Source: Peribacillus frigoritolerans | GTDB lineage: Bacteria > Bacillota > Bacilli > Bacillales > DSM-1321 | DNA: 64,000 nt | Assembly (NCBI RefSeq): GCF_001636405.1 | Contig: NZ_KV440950.1 | Coordinates: 3,390,778-3,454,777, forward strand | Direction of reading: 5' to 3' | In this document: one piece after another, positions 57,143 to 64,000 of the stretch | How the letters are laid out: each line of letters starts with the position of its first letter | Position numbering within the stretch: position 1 is the stretch's first letter | Notes under the pieces: model-generated | Databases searched by the model: none | Seen by the model: the letters and a program-made list of their open reading frames with translations, nothing else | What the model was told of the DNA's origin: nothing | Made by a program: the position numbers and the translations under genes

Positions 57143-58372
57143 TTAAAAAAGTGCTGGCAGTTGTTTCATTAATGTATATACGCCCATCAACGCCATGATG
57201 ACAACCACGAATACACCGGAAATCGTTAACCATAAAGGATGCTTATAATCACCCACGATATTTTTCTTATATGCGGCAATTAACAATGTTCCAAGAGCAA
57301 TTGGTAAGATGAGTCCATTAATGGCCCCAACTATAAGCAATACTTTAACCGGTTGGCCAATCAATAGAAAGCAAATGGTCGATACGGCTATAAAGCCAAT
57401 GATTATCCAGTTTGCCTTATTATTTATCTTTTCGCTGAAAGTTCTGATAAATGAAACCGAAGTATATGCCGCTCCAACAACAGACGTGATCGCTGCTGCC
57501 CACATGACAATACCGAAGATTTTATATCCTATATTACCCGCAGCGAGTTGAAAAACGGATGCTGCAGGGTTATCCGGATTAATTTGTAATCCTTTCGATA
57601 CAACACCCAGTACTGCCAGAAATAAGGCAACGCGCATGACAGTCGTTATCAAGATCCCCATTACCGAGCTCTTCGTGACCTGTGGTAATGAGTCAACGCC
57701 CTTCACGCCTGCATCCAATAGACGATGGCCACCCGCAAAAGTGATGTAGCCGCCAACAGATCCGCCCACTAATGTAACGATGGCGATAATATCGATTTTA
57801 TCAGGGGCAAAGGTCTTCACTACCGCTTCCCCTACAGGAGGAGAGGTTGTCCATGCAACGTAAATCATCAAACAAATCATGAAAAATCCAGCGATTTGCG
57901 TAAAACGGTCCATCGCTTTCCCTGCTTCTTTCACTACAAAAATCAGTACGGCGATGACTGCGCTTATTGCCGCCCCCGTAGTTGGGGATATTCCCGTCAT
58001 CGCATTCAGACCTAATCCGGCTCCTGCGATATTTCCAATGTTAAATGCCAGCCCGCCCATGACGATCAGTGCTGCCAGTACATAACCCAGCCCAGGAAGG
58101 ACCATGTTTGCAATCTCTTGACCCCGTTTTTCGGATACAGCAATAATGCGCCATACATTTGTTTGGGCAAATATATCAAGAATGACCGAAATAAGGATAA
58201 CGAAACCGAAACTTGCCGCAAGGCTTTGGGTATAAACGGTCGTTTGCATTAAAAAACCTGGTCCTATTGCCGATGTTGCCATTAGGAATGCTGCACCTAA
58301 CAATAAAGTGCGGTTCGTTTTTGGCTTAGTCAAATTCTTTTTCTGTGCTGTTGTATTTTTGTTTGGCTCCAA
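57143..58372 (-). CDS. NRAMP-family transporter (YcsG-like)
   Basis: A 409-residue membrane protein with about 11 segments of the NRAMP superfamily. The region AIGPGFLMQTTVYTQS replaces the metal motif DPGN of true NRAMP metal carriers, so metal transport is unlikely. The conserved position beside oxoprolinase genes suggests uptake of 5-oxoproline or a related compound. Translation starts at TTG behind AGGGGGC. pxpA lies 32 bp upstream. Confidence 0.85.
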   Translation of the reverse strand: MEPNKNTTAQKKNLTKPKTNRTLLLGAAFLMATSAIGPGFLMQTTVYTQSLAASFGFVILISVILDIFAQTNVWRIIAVSEKRGQEIANMVLPGLGYVLAALIVMGGLAFNIGNIAGAGLGLNAMTGISPTTGAAISAVIAVLIFVVKEAGKAMDRFTQIAGFFMICLMIYVAWTTSPPVGEAVVKTFAPDKIDIIAIVTLVGGSVGGYITFAGGHRLLDAGVKGVDSLPQVTKSSVMGILITTVMRVALFLAVLGVVSKGLQINPDNPAASVFQLAAGNIGYKIFGIVMWAAAITSVVGAAYTSVSFIRTFSEKINNKANWIIIGFIAVSTICFLLIGQPVKVLLIVGAINGLILPIALGTLLIAAYKKNIVGDYKHPLWLTISGVFVVVIMALMGVYTLMKQLPALF

Positions 58373-58403
58373 TGGAATCTGCCCCCTGATTGTTTAGTTT
58401 TTT

Positions 58404-59162
58404 TCAAGAAAAAGACTTGACTTTTATTTCAGATAATTGCAAAGATTCCCTAACATGCCGTGCAAAGGATAAAGCATGTGCCCCGTCCCCGTGAATACAA
58501 ATGGTATCTGCTTTTAAAGACACATCTGAGCCTTGCTGGGACAGTACCTTCCCTTCCTTCACCATGCGAATGACTTGGGCAACGGCAACATCATCGTTTT
58601 CAATCAGTGCGTCCTTTTCCAATCGGGAAGTCAATGAACCATCATGTTGGTAGGTGCGATCGGCAAATACTTCACTCCCTGTTTGCAATCCGATAGCCTG
58701 TCCGGCGCGTATTAATTCACTGCCCGACAAACCAAATAAGATAAGCTCGGGATTCACTTTATATACCGCTTCGGCAATGGCCATGGATAACTCTTTGTTC
58801 TTTGCGGCCATATTGTACAAAGCCCCATGCGGTTTCACATGCTGCATACTTCCGCCTTCGGATTGCAGGAAGCCATTTAATGCCCCAATTTGGTAGACGA
58901 CAATATCATAAGCTTCCTGTGGTGAAATATTCATATTGCGTCTGCCAAATCCTATTAAATCCTGTAAACCTGGGTGGGCTCCGATTTTGACTTCTTTCCC
59001 TAAAGCAAGCTGAACCGTTTTTCTCATGACTGTAGGATCACCAGCGTGGAATCCACAAGCTACATTGACAGATGTTACATAATCTAAAATCTCTTGATCA
59101 TTCCCCATCCGGTAAGCGCCAAAACTTTCTCCTAAATCACAATTCAAATCAACCGTGTTCAT
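58404..59162 (-). CDS. pxpA: 5-Oxoprolinase subunit A (LamB/YcsF)
   Basis: A 252-residue protein from the ATG at 59162 (AAAGGAG upstream; a GTG at 59171 is possible). [19 protein letters not shown] at the start, [26 protein letters not shown] and [10 protein letters not shown] are hallmarks of the YcsF family. It is the first gene of the cluster; a 21-bp palindrome lies about 75 bp upstream. Confidence 0.92.
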   Translation of the reverse strand: MNTVDLNCDLGESFGAYRMGNDQEILDYVTSVNVACGFHAGDPTVMRKTVQLALGKEVKIGAHPGLQDLIGFGRRNMNISPQEAYDIVVYQIGALNGFLQSEGGSMQHVKPHGALYNMAAKNKELSMAIAEAVYKVNPELILFGLSGSELIRAGQAIGLQTGSEVFADRTYQHDGSLTSRLEKDALIENDDVAVAQVIRMVKEGKVLSQQGSDVSLKADTICIHGDGAHALSFARHVRESLQLSEIKVKSFS

Positions 59163-59236
59163 ATTACCCACTCCTTTAATAACGGAAATTTTAGTAAACC
59201 ATAAAATGTAAGTACTTTTTCAATCATTCAAATGGC

Positions 59237-59257
59237 ATGTTCCGAAATTCGGAACAT
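59237..59257 (-). promoter_or_regulatory. Palindromic operator upstream of pxpA (candidate KipR site)
   Basis: A 21-bp palindrome with arms ATGTTCCGAA and TTCGGAACAT around one central base. A second TTTCGGAAT half site follows at about 59267-59275. Size and TTCC/GGAA symmetry resemble IclR-family operators, and KipR is of that family. Confidence 0.55.
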
Positions 59258-59353
59258 CAGTTTCATATTTCGGAATATTCTCATTCTAGCATATTTTAAT
59301 TATTTCGACAATATTTTGTTAGAAAACCTAACATTACAGTTTGATAAAAAAAG

Positions 59354-59384
59354 CCGTTGTTTCCTTTGAAAGGAAGCAACGGCC
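59354..59384 (-). terminator. Intrinsic terminator of the SolA-like gene
   Basis: Stem GCCGTTG-TTCCTTT paired with AAAGGAA-CAACGGC. On the minus strand it is followed by TTTTTTT. It lies 35 bp after the stop at 59419. Confidence 0.85.
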
Positions 59385-59418
59385 ATGATTACAGCTTTTA
59401 AGTTTGGAATCTATTAAT

Positions 59419-60543
59419 TCAAAATCGGTTAATCGAAAACAATGAAATATCTTCCTTGGTCGTACCGGAGATAATCAAGTCACTCAAAATTTTTCCCATG
59501 ACACTGCTGAATTTAAAACCGTGTCCAGAGAAACCTGCCGCTATAGCAATATGTGGATAATAAGGATGTTTATCCACTATAAAATGCTCATCAGGGGTCA
59601 TGGTATAGATGCAAGTTTTCCCATATTTCATTTTTTGATCAGCAGGCATATATTGCCCTAAAAACCTCATCAAATCACCCTCATCCTCAGCCAATTCACC
59701 AAAACCCTCGATACAGCCATCAGGATTGATCCGCTGTCCTCCATCATGTCTCCCTATTTTCAATCCAGAACCATTTATACTAGGAAAGCCATAGTATGTA
59801 CCAACTGAAGTATCAAAAGTAAAAGCCGGAAAATCATTATGATTATATAATTTTTCATTTGCATGAAACCAGGCAAATGTTTTTCTGATGGGTTCCAGCG
59901 GGAGATTCAAATCTAACATCGCCAATATTTTCGGTGCCCACGCCCCAACTGCAACCACTAAAGATTCCGAGTGGAATGTCTGTTCATCCGTTTTAACCGT
60001 GACCCCGTTACCATGGGCAACTATCTTCTTTACTTCACTGTTTACAATGATGTCGGCACCATGGGATTTCGCAAGTTGTTGATACGCGTTTATGCATTCT
60101 TCACTTTTCAACACGCCCGAAGTCGATTCATAGCACCCAATGTAGTCTTCCGGGAGTGTTATTCCTGGCCACCTATCATGAATTTCATGGTAATCCAATA
60201 TGTTCATAGGTAAACCATATTCCTTTGATCCTGCTTTCACTTGTTTAATGAAAGCGGAATTTTGGCTTCCAGCATTCAGGACCCCCGTTGGAAGAAATAA
60301 TGGTTGACCCGAAATTCTTTCCAATTCACCCCAAAGCTTTTGTGATTTAAGTGCCAAAGATACATACTCCCTGCCTTCACCATAAGCATGCCTAATAATT
60401 CTTGTTTCCCCGTGATGGCTCCCCTTATTATGAGGAGGGGCAAAGGAATCCAATAATAATACTTTTTGTCCTTTTTTTGATAGATAATAACCTGAAGACA
60501 TTCCCATGGATCCAGCTCCAATTACAATTACATCATAATGCAT
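59419..60543 (-). CDS. FAD-dependent N-methyl-amino-acid oxidase (SolA/MSOX family)
   Basis: A 374-residue flavoenzyme of the monomeric sarcosine oxidase/N-methyltryptophan oxidase group, which demethylates N-methylamino acids to give formaldehyde and hydrogen peroxide. FAD motif VIGAGSMGMSSGYYLSKKG at 7-25, GETRIIRHAYGEG next, and Cys311 in GKTCIYTMTPDEHFIVD, the covalent flavin attachment site. It is 95 bp downstream of the MIO-less lyase gene. Together they suggest degradation of an N-methylated aromatic amino acid or a betaine; the order of steps is not known. Confidence 0.88.
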   Translation of the reverse strand: MHYDVIVIGAGSMGMSSGYYLSKKGQKVLLLDSFAPPHNKGSHHGETRIIRHAYGEGREYVSLALKSQKLWGELERISGQPLFLPTGVLNAGSQNSAFIKQVKAGSKEYGLPMNILDYHEIHDRWPGITLPEDYIGCYESTSGVLKSEECINAYQQLAKSHGADIIVNSEVKKIVAHGNGVTVKTDEQTFHSESLVVAVGAWAPKILAMLDLNLPLEPIRKTFAWFHANEKLYNHNDFPAFTFDTSVGTYYGFPSINGSGLKIGRHDGGQRINPDGCIEGFGELAEDEGDLMRFLGQYMPADQKMKYGKTCIYTMTPDEHFIVDKHPYYPHIAIAAGFSGHGFKFSSVMGKILSDLIISGTTKEDISLFSINRF

Positions 60544-60588
60544 CTTTCATCCCTCCTCCTTTAAATATGGTCCTTCATTTTAAAAAAA

Positions 60589-60629
60589 GGAAGCCATTTT
60601 ACCTTATAAAATAAAGTAAAACAGCTTCC
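60589..60629 (-). terminator. Intrinsic terminator of the lyase gene
   Basis: Arms GGAAGC (60589-60594) and GCTTCC (60624-60629) plus an inner TTTTAC/GTAAAA stem, followed on the minus strand by TTTTTTT. Confidence 0.8.
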
Positions 60630-60637
60630 ACATGGTT

Positions 60638-62197
60638 TTAGAACTCTATTTCCCCGATCTCTCTTTCAACGAGCTTCACTATTTCCCCTTCATGAATTTG
60701 CCTATAAATCGCTTCAATGTCAGGATGAAAAAAGCGATCTTCTTCAACCATCGGGACTTCGCTCCGAACTAAATGATATACCTCCTCCGTAACCGGTGAC
60801 GGTTTCAAAGGTAGATGAAAATCCATTGCTTGCGTTGCCGTCATCAGTTCAATGGCTAAAATATATTCAAGTTTCTTTGAAATCCGATATGCTTTCCTCG
60901 AAGCAAAATAGGCAAAACTTATCACGTCTTCTTGATTTGCACATGTAGGGATATTATCTATTGTCGCTGGATGCGAAAGCACCCTGATTTCATTTAATAG
61001 CCCGGCAGCTGTATATTGCGGAATCATGTAGCCACTATTCAAACCTGGATTAACCACTAAGAAATTAGGTAATTCACTAAGGTGATGGTTTATAAGGCGA
61101 TCTATTCTGCGTTCTGTTATTTTTGCTAAGTTTGCTAACGCTATGGATATCGCATCCGCATAAATCCCAACAAATGAACCATCAAAATTCCCAGCCATCA
61201 GGCCAATTCCATCTTCCTCTTCAGGAAAAATCAGAGGATTGTCACTTACAGAGTTCATTTCATTCTCTATTGATACAGCAGCGTCTTTCAACACTCTTTT
61301 TATGGCTCCATGGACTTGTGGAATGCATCGTAAGCTAAGTGCATCTTGTAATCTATGTTCCTTGTATGTATCAATGATTTGGCTGCCTTCAAGAATCCTT
61401 GATACATTTCTGGCTGTCTTAGCCTGTTCCTCATGTTTTTTCAATGAGTGGGGACGGGGATCAAATGCTTTTATAGTACCCTTCAGCACTTCTAAGGACA
61501 TGGCTCCCGTAATGTCAGCGGTTTTCGCCGCCTGAATGCTATTGTATAAAGCCAGGACAGCCATCGCGGTGACGGAAGTAGTCCCGCTTGTAAGTGCCAA
61601 TCCTTCTTTAGCACCTAACGTAACAGGTGCTAATCCCGCTTTCCTTAAAGCTTCCATGCCAGGTATGAGCTCATCTTCATACCATGCCTTCCCTTCACCC
61701 ATCACCACTAAGGCCATGTGAGCTTCTGGGGAAAGATACCCCACTGACCCATCACCTGGAACAAACGGAATGATATCGTGATTTAATAGTGAAGCGATTA
61801 GATTTAATACCTGTAAACGAACTCCTGAATACCCTTGGCCTAAATTCACTAGTATCATCAACTGAATGGCCCTTACGACTTCTTTTTCAAGAGTTTCCCC
61901 AACAGAAACGGCATGTGAACGAACAATATTCCGTTGAAGGGTTTCTGCGTCCTTTGGAGAAATCACCTCGGTCATATTACTGCCAAAACCCGTAGTTACA
62001 CCATAAATCAATCGATTTTCATCTAAAAACTTGTCTATTAAGCTACGTGATTTATTCACCCTATCACAATATGTTTGTGTAAAGGAAACCCTCGCCCCAT
62101 GTCTTGCAACCGCAATTACCTCTTCGATCGAGATTTCACCATCACCTAGTACAACCTCTTTAATATTCTTCGGTTGTAAACAATCGGCAGTTGTCAT
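60638..62197 (-). CDS. HAL/PAL-superfamily lyase lacking the MIO tripeptide
   Basis: A 519-residue member of the aromatic amino acid lyase fold: YGVTTGFGSN (Tyr65), NLGQGYSGVR, SDNPLIF and the NQEDVISFA helix are present. Histidases make their MIO cofactor from Ala-Ser-Gly in GSVGASGDLAPLAHMAL. Here the segment is GSVGYLSPEAHMAL (150-163), three residues shorter and without Ala-Ser-Gly. The Asn of LLNGTQ is Ser204 (LTSGTT) and the Tyr before SLR is Leu287; Arg290 is kept. The protein therefore cannot use MIO. Ergothionase, a relative that removes trimethylamine, is reported to work without it. Neighbours are an N-methyl-amino-acid oxidase and an MFS carrier. Confidence 0.85.
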   Translation of the reverse strand: MTTADCLQPKNIKEVVLGDGEISIEEVIAVARHGARVSFTQTYCDRVNKSRSLIDKFLDENRLIYGVTTGFGSNMTEVISPKDAETLQRNIVRSHAVSVGETLEKEVVRAIQLMILVNLGQGYSGVRLQVLNLIASLLNHDIIPFVPGDGSVGYLSPEAHMALVVMGEGKAWYEDELIPGMEALRKAGLAPVTLGAKEGLALTSGTTSVTAMAVLALYNSIQAAKTADITGAMSLEVLKGTIKAFDPRPHSLKKHEEQAKTARNVSRILEGSQIIDTYKEHRLQDALSLRCIPQVHGAIKRVLKDAAVSIENEMNSVSDNPLIFPEEEDGIGLMAGNFDGSFVGIYADAISIALANLAKITERRIDRLINHHLSELPNFLVVNPGLNSGYMIPQYTAAGLLNEIRVLSHPATIDNIPTCANQEDVISFAYFASRKAYRISKKLEYILAIELMTATQAMDFHLPLKPSPVTEEVYHLVRSEVPMVEEDRFFHPDIEAIYRQIHEGEIVKLVEREIGEIEF

Positions 62198-62228
62198 CCT
62201 TATACATCTCCTCTCCTATGACTTAACA

Positions 62229-62256
62229 AGAAGGAGAAAAAAGTTTTGGTCCTTCT
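62229..62256 (-). terminator. Weak hairpin between the carrier and lyase genes
   Basis: Arms AGAAGGA (62229-62235) and TCCTTCT (62250-62256) in the 81-bp gap between the two genes. No long T-run, so it may only attenuate. Confidence 0.35.
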
Positions 62257-62278
62257 CATTTATTTACTAAAAGTTATC

Positions 62279-63664
62279 TTATGTTATTTTTTCATTTTTT
62301 GTAAAGGGAATTTCGGTTCCTTTCGGAGAATTCTCCGTTTCTAGCAATGGGTCACTTGCTTCATGTAATGAAAGATTCTTCGTTTCAGGTGCCCAAGCTA
62401 TCGATACGATCAAGCCTGCCAGCAGAATGGCTGCCATTCCTGCCATTGAGGCACTTAATCCGAATGAACTTAAAGAAACAGGCAGCAGAAATGTTCCAAT
62501 CGCCGAACCAATCCGACTAATTGCCGTAACCATACCTATTCCCGAGCCACGGATTTCAGTTGGAAAAAGCTCTGCTGGATATACTAGTGTAAGGTTCGAT
62601 GCTGCTGACATGAAAAAAGTAAAGATCAAGAAGGCTACCAACATTAAGAATTGAGAACCATTGTGTAAGAAGCTGAGTGAAAACAATGAAACAGTAAGGA
62701 TGGTGAAAGCCCCGATGGTAAATCCTCTACGAGAAAATTTTGCAAGCAGCCAAAGACCAATAATTGCCCCAACAAGCAAGAATAGATTTAACATGGTATC
62801 GGCAAAAAAGTTCTGTTCAAACCCCATTGTACTAAGGATGGAAGGCAGGAAAGTATAAATGGCAAAGTATGGAATAACAAGAGTCAATTTGAATATTCCA
62901 CCAAAAGCCAACCGCTTACGAAGCCTTTTACTGAAAAGCCCACGAAACCCCAGAGTCTTTTGATTTTCTGTGCCAGTCACCGTTTCTCCCATTTCAACAT
63001 TCGCTCCAAGGTGTTTTTTTACGATCTGGCGAGCTTCTTCGACACGCCCCATGCTGACAAGCCACCTTGGTGATTCAGGCGTTCCTATTCTTAAGATTAA
63101 AACCACAATTGCCGGAATGGCTGCGCTGACAAGCATCCAACGCCATGAGTCTGAACCAACCTGGCCCAAGTAATGACCAACAAAGTTTGATGCAACATAT
63201 CCAAGCGTCCACACTACGTTTATAGACGCGAGGAGCGAGGAGCGATACTTTTTTGGAGAAAACTCGGCAAGCAAAGTCGTACCTACAGCGTAATCCCCTC
63301 CAAGCCCAAAACCAATAAGCAACCGTAAAATAAAAAGCTCTTCTGGGCTGCTAACAAAAAATTGTAAAATGGTAGCTACCGTGATGAGTAAAAAGTTTAC
63401 GAGAAAGATTTTCTGTCGGCCTACACGGTCAGAAAGTCTTCCAAGTATTAAAGATCCCGCAAACAGACCGATTAAAGCAGAACTGCCGATCAGCCCTGTC
63501 CACAATGAATTCATATTCATCTGAGGCCCGAATACTGTCAGGGCCATCGCAATGATCCCTAGAGAATAGCCATCACAAAAGCTGGAACCAAATGTAAGTC
63601 CTGCAATTCGAAAATGAAACCTATTAAATGGGGCATCGTCAATCGTGAATTTTTGTTCGTTCAA
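62279..63664 (-). CDS. MFS transporter, aromatic acid/sugar porter-like
   Basis: A 461-residue major facilitator with 12 segments. LILGRLSDRVGRQKIFLVN after TM2 and RLLIGFGLGGDYAVGTTLLAEFSPKKYRSS in TM4 are those of the AAHS/sugar porter branches. PAELFPTEIRGSGIG is the late signature. Translation starts at TTG after GGAGGG. It is encoded directly ahead of the MIO-less lyase and probably imports its substrate. The acidic C-terminus (SLHEASDPLLETENSPKGTE) is cytoplasmic. Confidence 0.88.
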   Translation of the reverse strand: MNEQKFTIDDAPFNRFHFRIAGLTFGSSFCDGYSLGIIAMALTVFGPQMNMNSLWTGLIGSSALIGLFAGSLILGRLSDRVGRQKIFLVNFLLITVATILQFFVSSPEELFILRLLIGFGLGGDYAVGTTLLAEFSPKKYRSSLLASINVVWTLGYVASNFVGHYLGQVGSDSWRWMLVSAAIPAIVVLILRIGTPESPRWLVSMGRVEEARQIVKKHLGANVEMGETVTGTENQKTLGFRGLFSKRLRKRLAFGGIFKLTLVIPYFAIYTFLPSILSTMGFEQNFFADTMLNLFLLVGAIIGLWLLAKFSRRGFTIGAFTILTVSLFSLSFLHNGSQFLMLVAFLIFTFFMSAASNLTLVYPAELFPTEIRGSGIGMVTAISRIGSAIGTFLLPVSLSSFGLSASMAGMAAILLAGLIVSIAWAPETKNLSLHEASDPLLETENSPKGTEIPFTKNEKIT

Positions 63665-63878
63665 AGAATTCCCTCCATTTTTTGATTTATCAGATATATT
63701 GATTCAAAAAAAAACACTAGAACTGTAACACTCCGTGAGTGGCGCTGAAATTGAATGGAACGATTAAGCTTAATACTATAAAAAAATTGAGCAAAGAATG
63801 TTATGAAATATACTCTTTTTATAAACTATATCAAATCATTCTACCTTTTAATTTCTATTTTATATATGAAAATATAGT

Positions 63879-64000
63879 TTAAGTTTCAATCAATTGTTTA
63901 TCATTGAAATAAATGACTTCACTAAGGATTTTACAGCCTTCCATTACCTCAAATCTTTCCCTTGCTTCCTTTTCTGTGCTAAACTCAAACATTTTTATGC
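63879..64000 (-). CDS. 3' end of an unknown gene or a 37-residue ORF
   Basis: The frame is open to the right edge. It reads MFEFSTEKEARERFEVMEGC and goes on KILSEVIYFNDKQLIET, with an ATG at 63990-63992 and open codons before it. Probably the C-terminal part of a gene outside the window. Family not recognised. Between 63665 and 63878 there is only the AT-rich promoter region of the MFS gene. Confidence 0.45.
   Translation of the reverse strand, partial: IKMFEFSTEKEARERFEVMEGCKILSEVIYFNDKQLIET

Noticed and set aside
57143..58372. A divalent metal importer (true NRAMP)
   Set aside because: The metal motif DPGN is not present and the gene sits in the conserved oxoprolinase cluster.
61570..61600. 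TSG in ALTSGTTS (residues 203-205 of the lyase) as a variant MIO site
   Set aside because: It aligns with the LLNGTQ motif of histidase, downstream of the true MIO loop, not with the cofactor loop itself.
60638..62197. Classical histidase (HutH) partnering with hutG at 16 kb
   Set aside because: The MIO tripeptide and two catalytic residues are missing, the genes are 44 kb apart, and the neighbours do not fit histidine breakdown.

Overview
The window reads like a chromosomal segment of a low-GC Gram-positive spore-former of the Bacillaceae. Shine-Dalgarno sites are strong (AAGGAGG-like), TTG and GTG starts are common, intrinsic terminators are frequent, and gene families and gene orders match Bacillus: the kip/pxp cluster, HutG, a short 4Fe-4S ferredoxin, the thioredoxin-reductase-like ferredoxin reductase, DUF2975, NreABC and an S-box. 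A Peribacillus or B. simplex-like host is my guess from gene content only. There are no rRNA or tRNA genes, no prophage and no CRISPR array. Most genes are metabolic accessory functions on the minus strand.

Layout. 0-8 kb: the start of an AGCS-family Na+/amino-acid symporter; a CoA-ligase/acyl-CoA dehydrogenase pair with a LysR regulator and an MFS carrier; a secreted alkylsulfatase. 8-14 kb: IS1182-type debris, a DUF2975 membrane protein, a broken IS1595-like transposase, a LysR regulator divergent from a split chromate transporter, and an NhaC-family transporter under a SAM-I riboswitch. 14-23 kb: SRAP protein, HutG, rifampicin phosphotransferase with a possible leader peptide, VOC protein, a truncated SRPBCC gene, and an extended gamma-glutamyltransferase. 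23-28 kb: TAXI-TRAP transporter with a divergent LysR gene. 28-34 kb: a sigma-54 activator, a -24/-12 promoter, a YfcC-type carrier and isoaspartyl dipeptidase. 34-39 kb: ferredoxin reductase, ferredoxin, alpha/beta hydrolase, a BphB-like dihydrodiol dehydrogenase and an MFS carrier, with a shared palindrome in front of two of them.

39-54 kb: an Ord-like dehydrogenase, a decayed IS1182-family element whose target duplication is a whole terminator hairpin, a kipR-like regulator, and a twelve-gene same-strand nitrate block. The block runs cytochrome b-type membrane protein, NasC-type molybdoenzyme, four-cluster ferredoxin, Tat-dependent Rieske protein, three small unknown proteins, a NarK transporter fused to a PAS domain, two histidine kinases, an NreC-type regulator and an NreA-type GAF protein. 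Its upstream region holds a 13-bp palindrome at an activator-like position.

54-59 kb: the oxoprolinase cluster pxpA-NRAMP-DUF1445-pxpB-pxpC, in the Bacillus subtilis kip order but with kipR about 11.7 kb away on the far side of the nitrate block. 59-64 kb: an N-methyl-amino-acid oxidase, an HAL/PAL-superfamily lyase that lacks the MIO tripeptide and two other catalytic residues, and an MFS carrier. These three look like one catabolic unit.

The strongest candidates for something new are the MIO-less lyase, the hybrid nitrate operon with its NarK-PAS fusion and small unknown proteins, and the association of IS1182-type remnants with the terminators of host genes.
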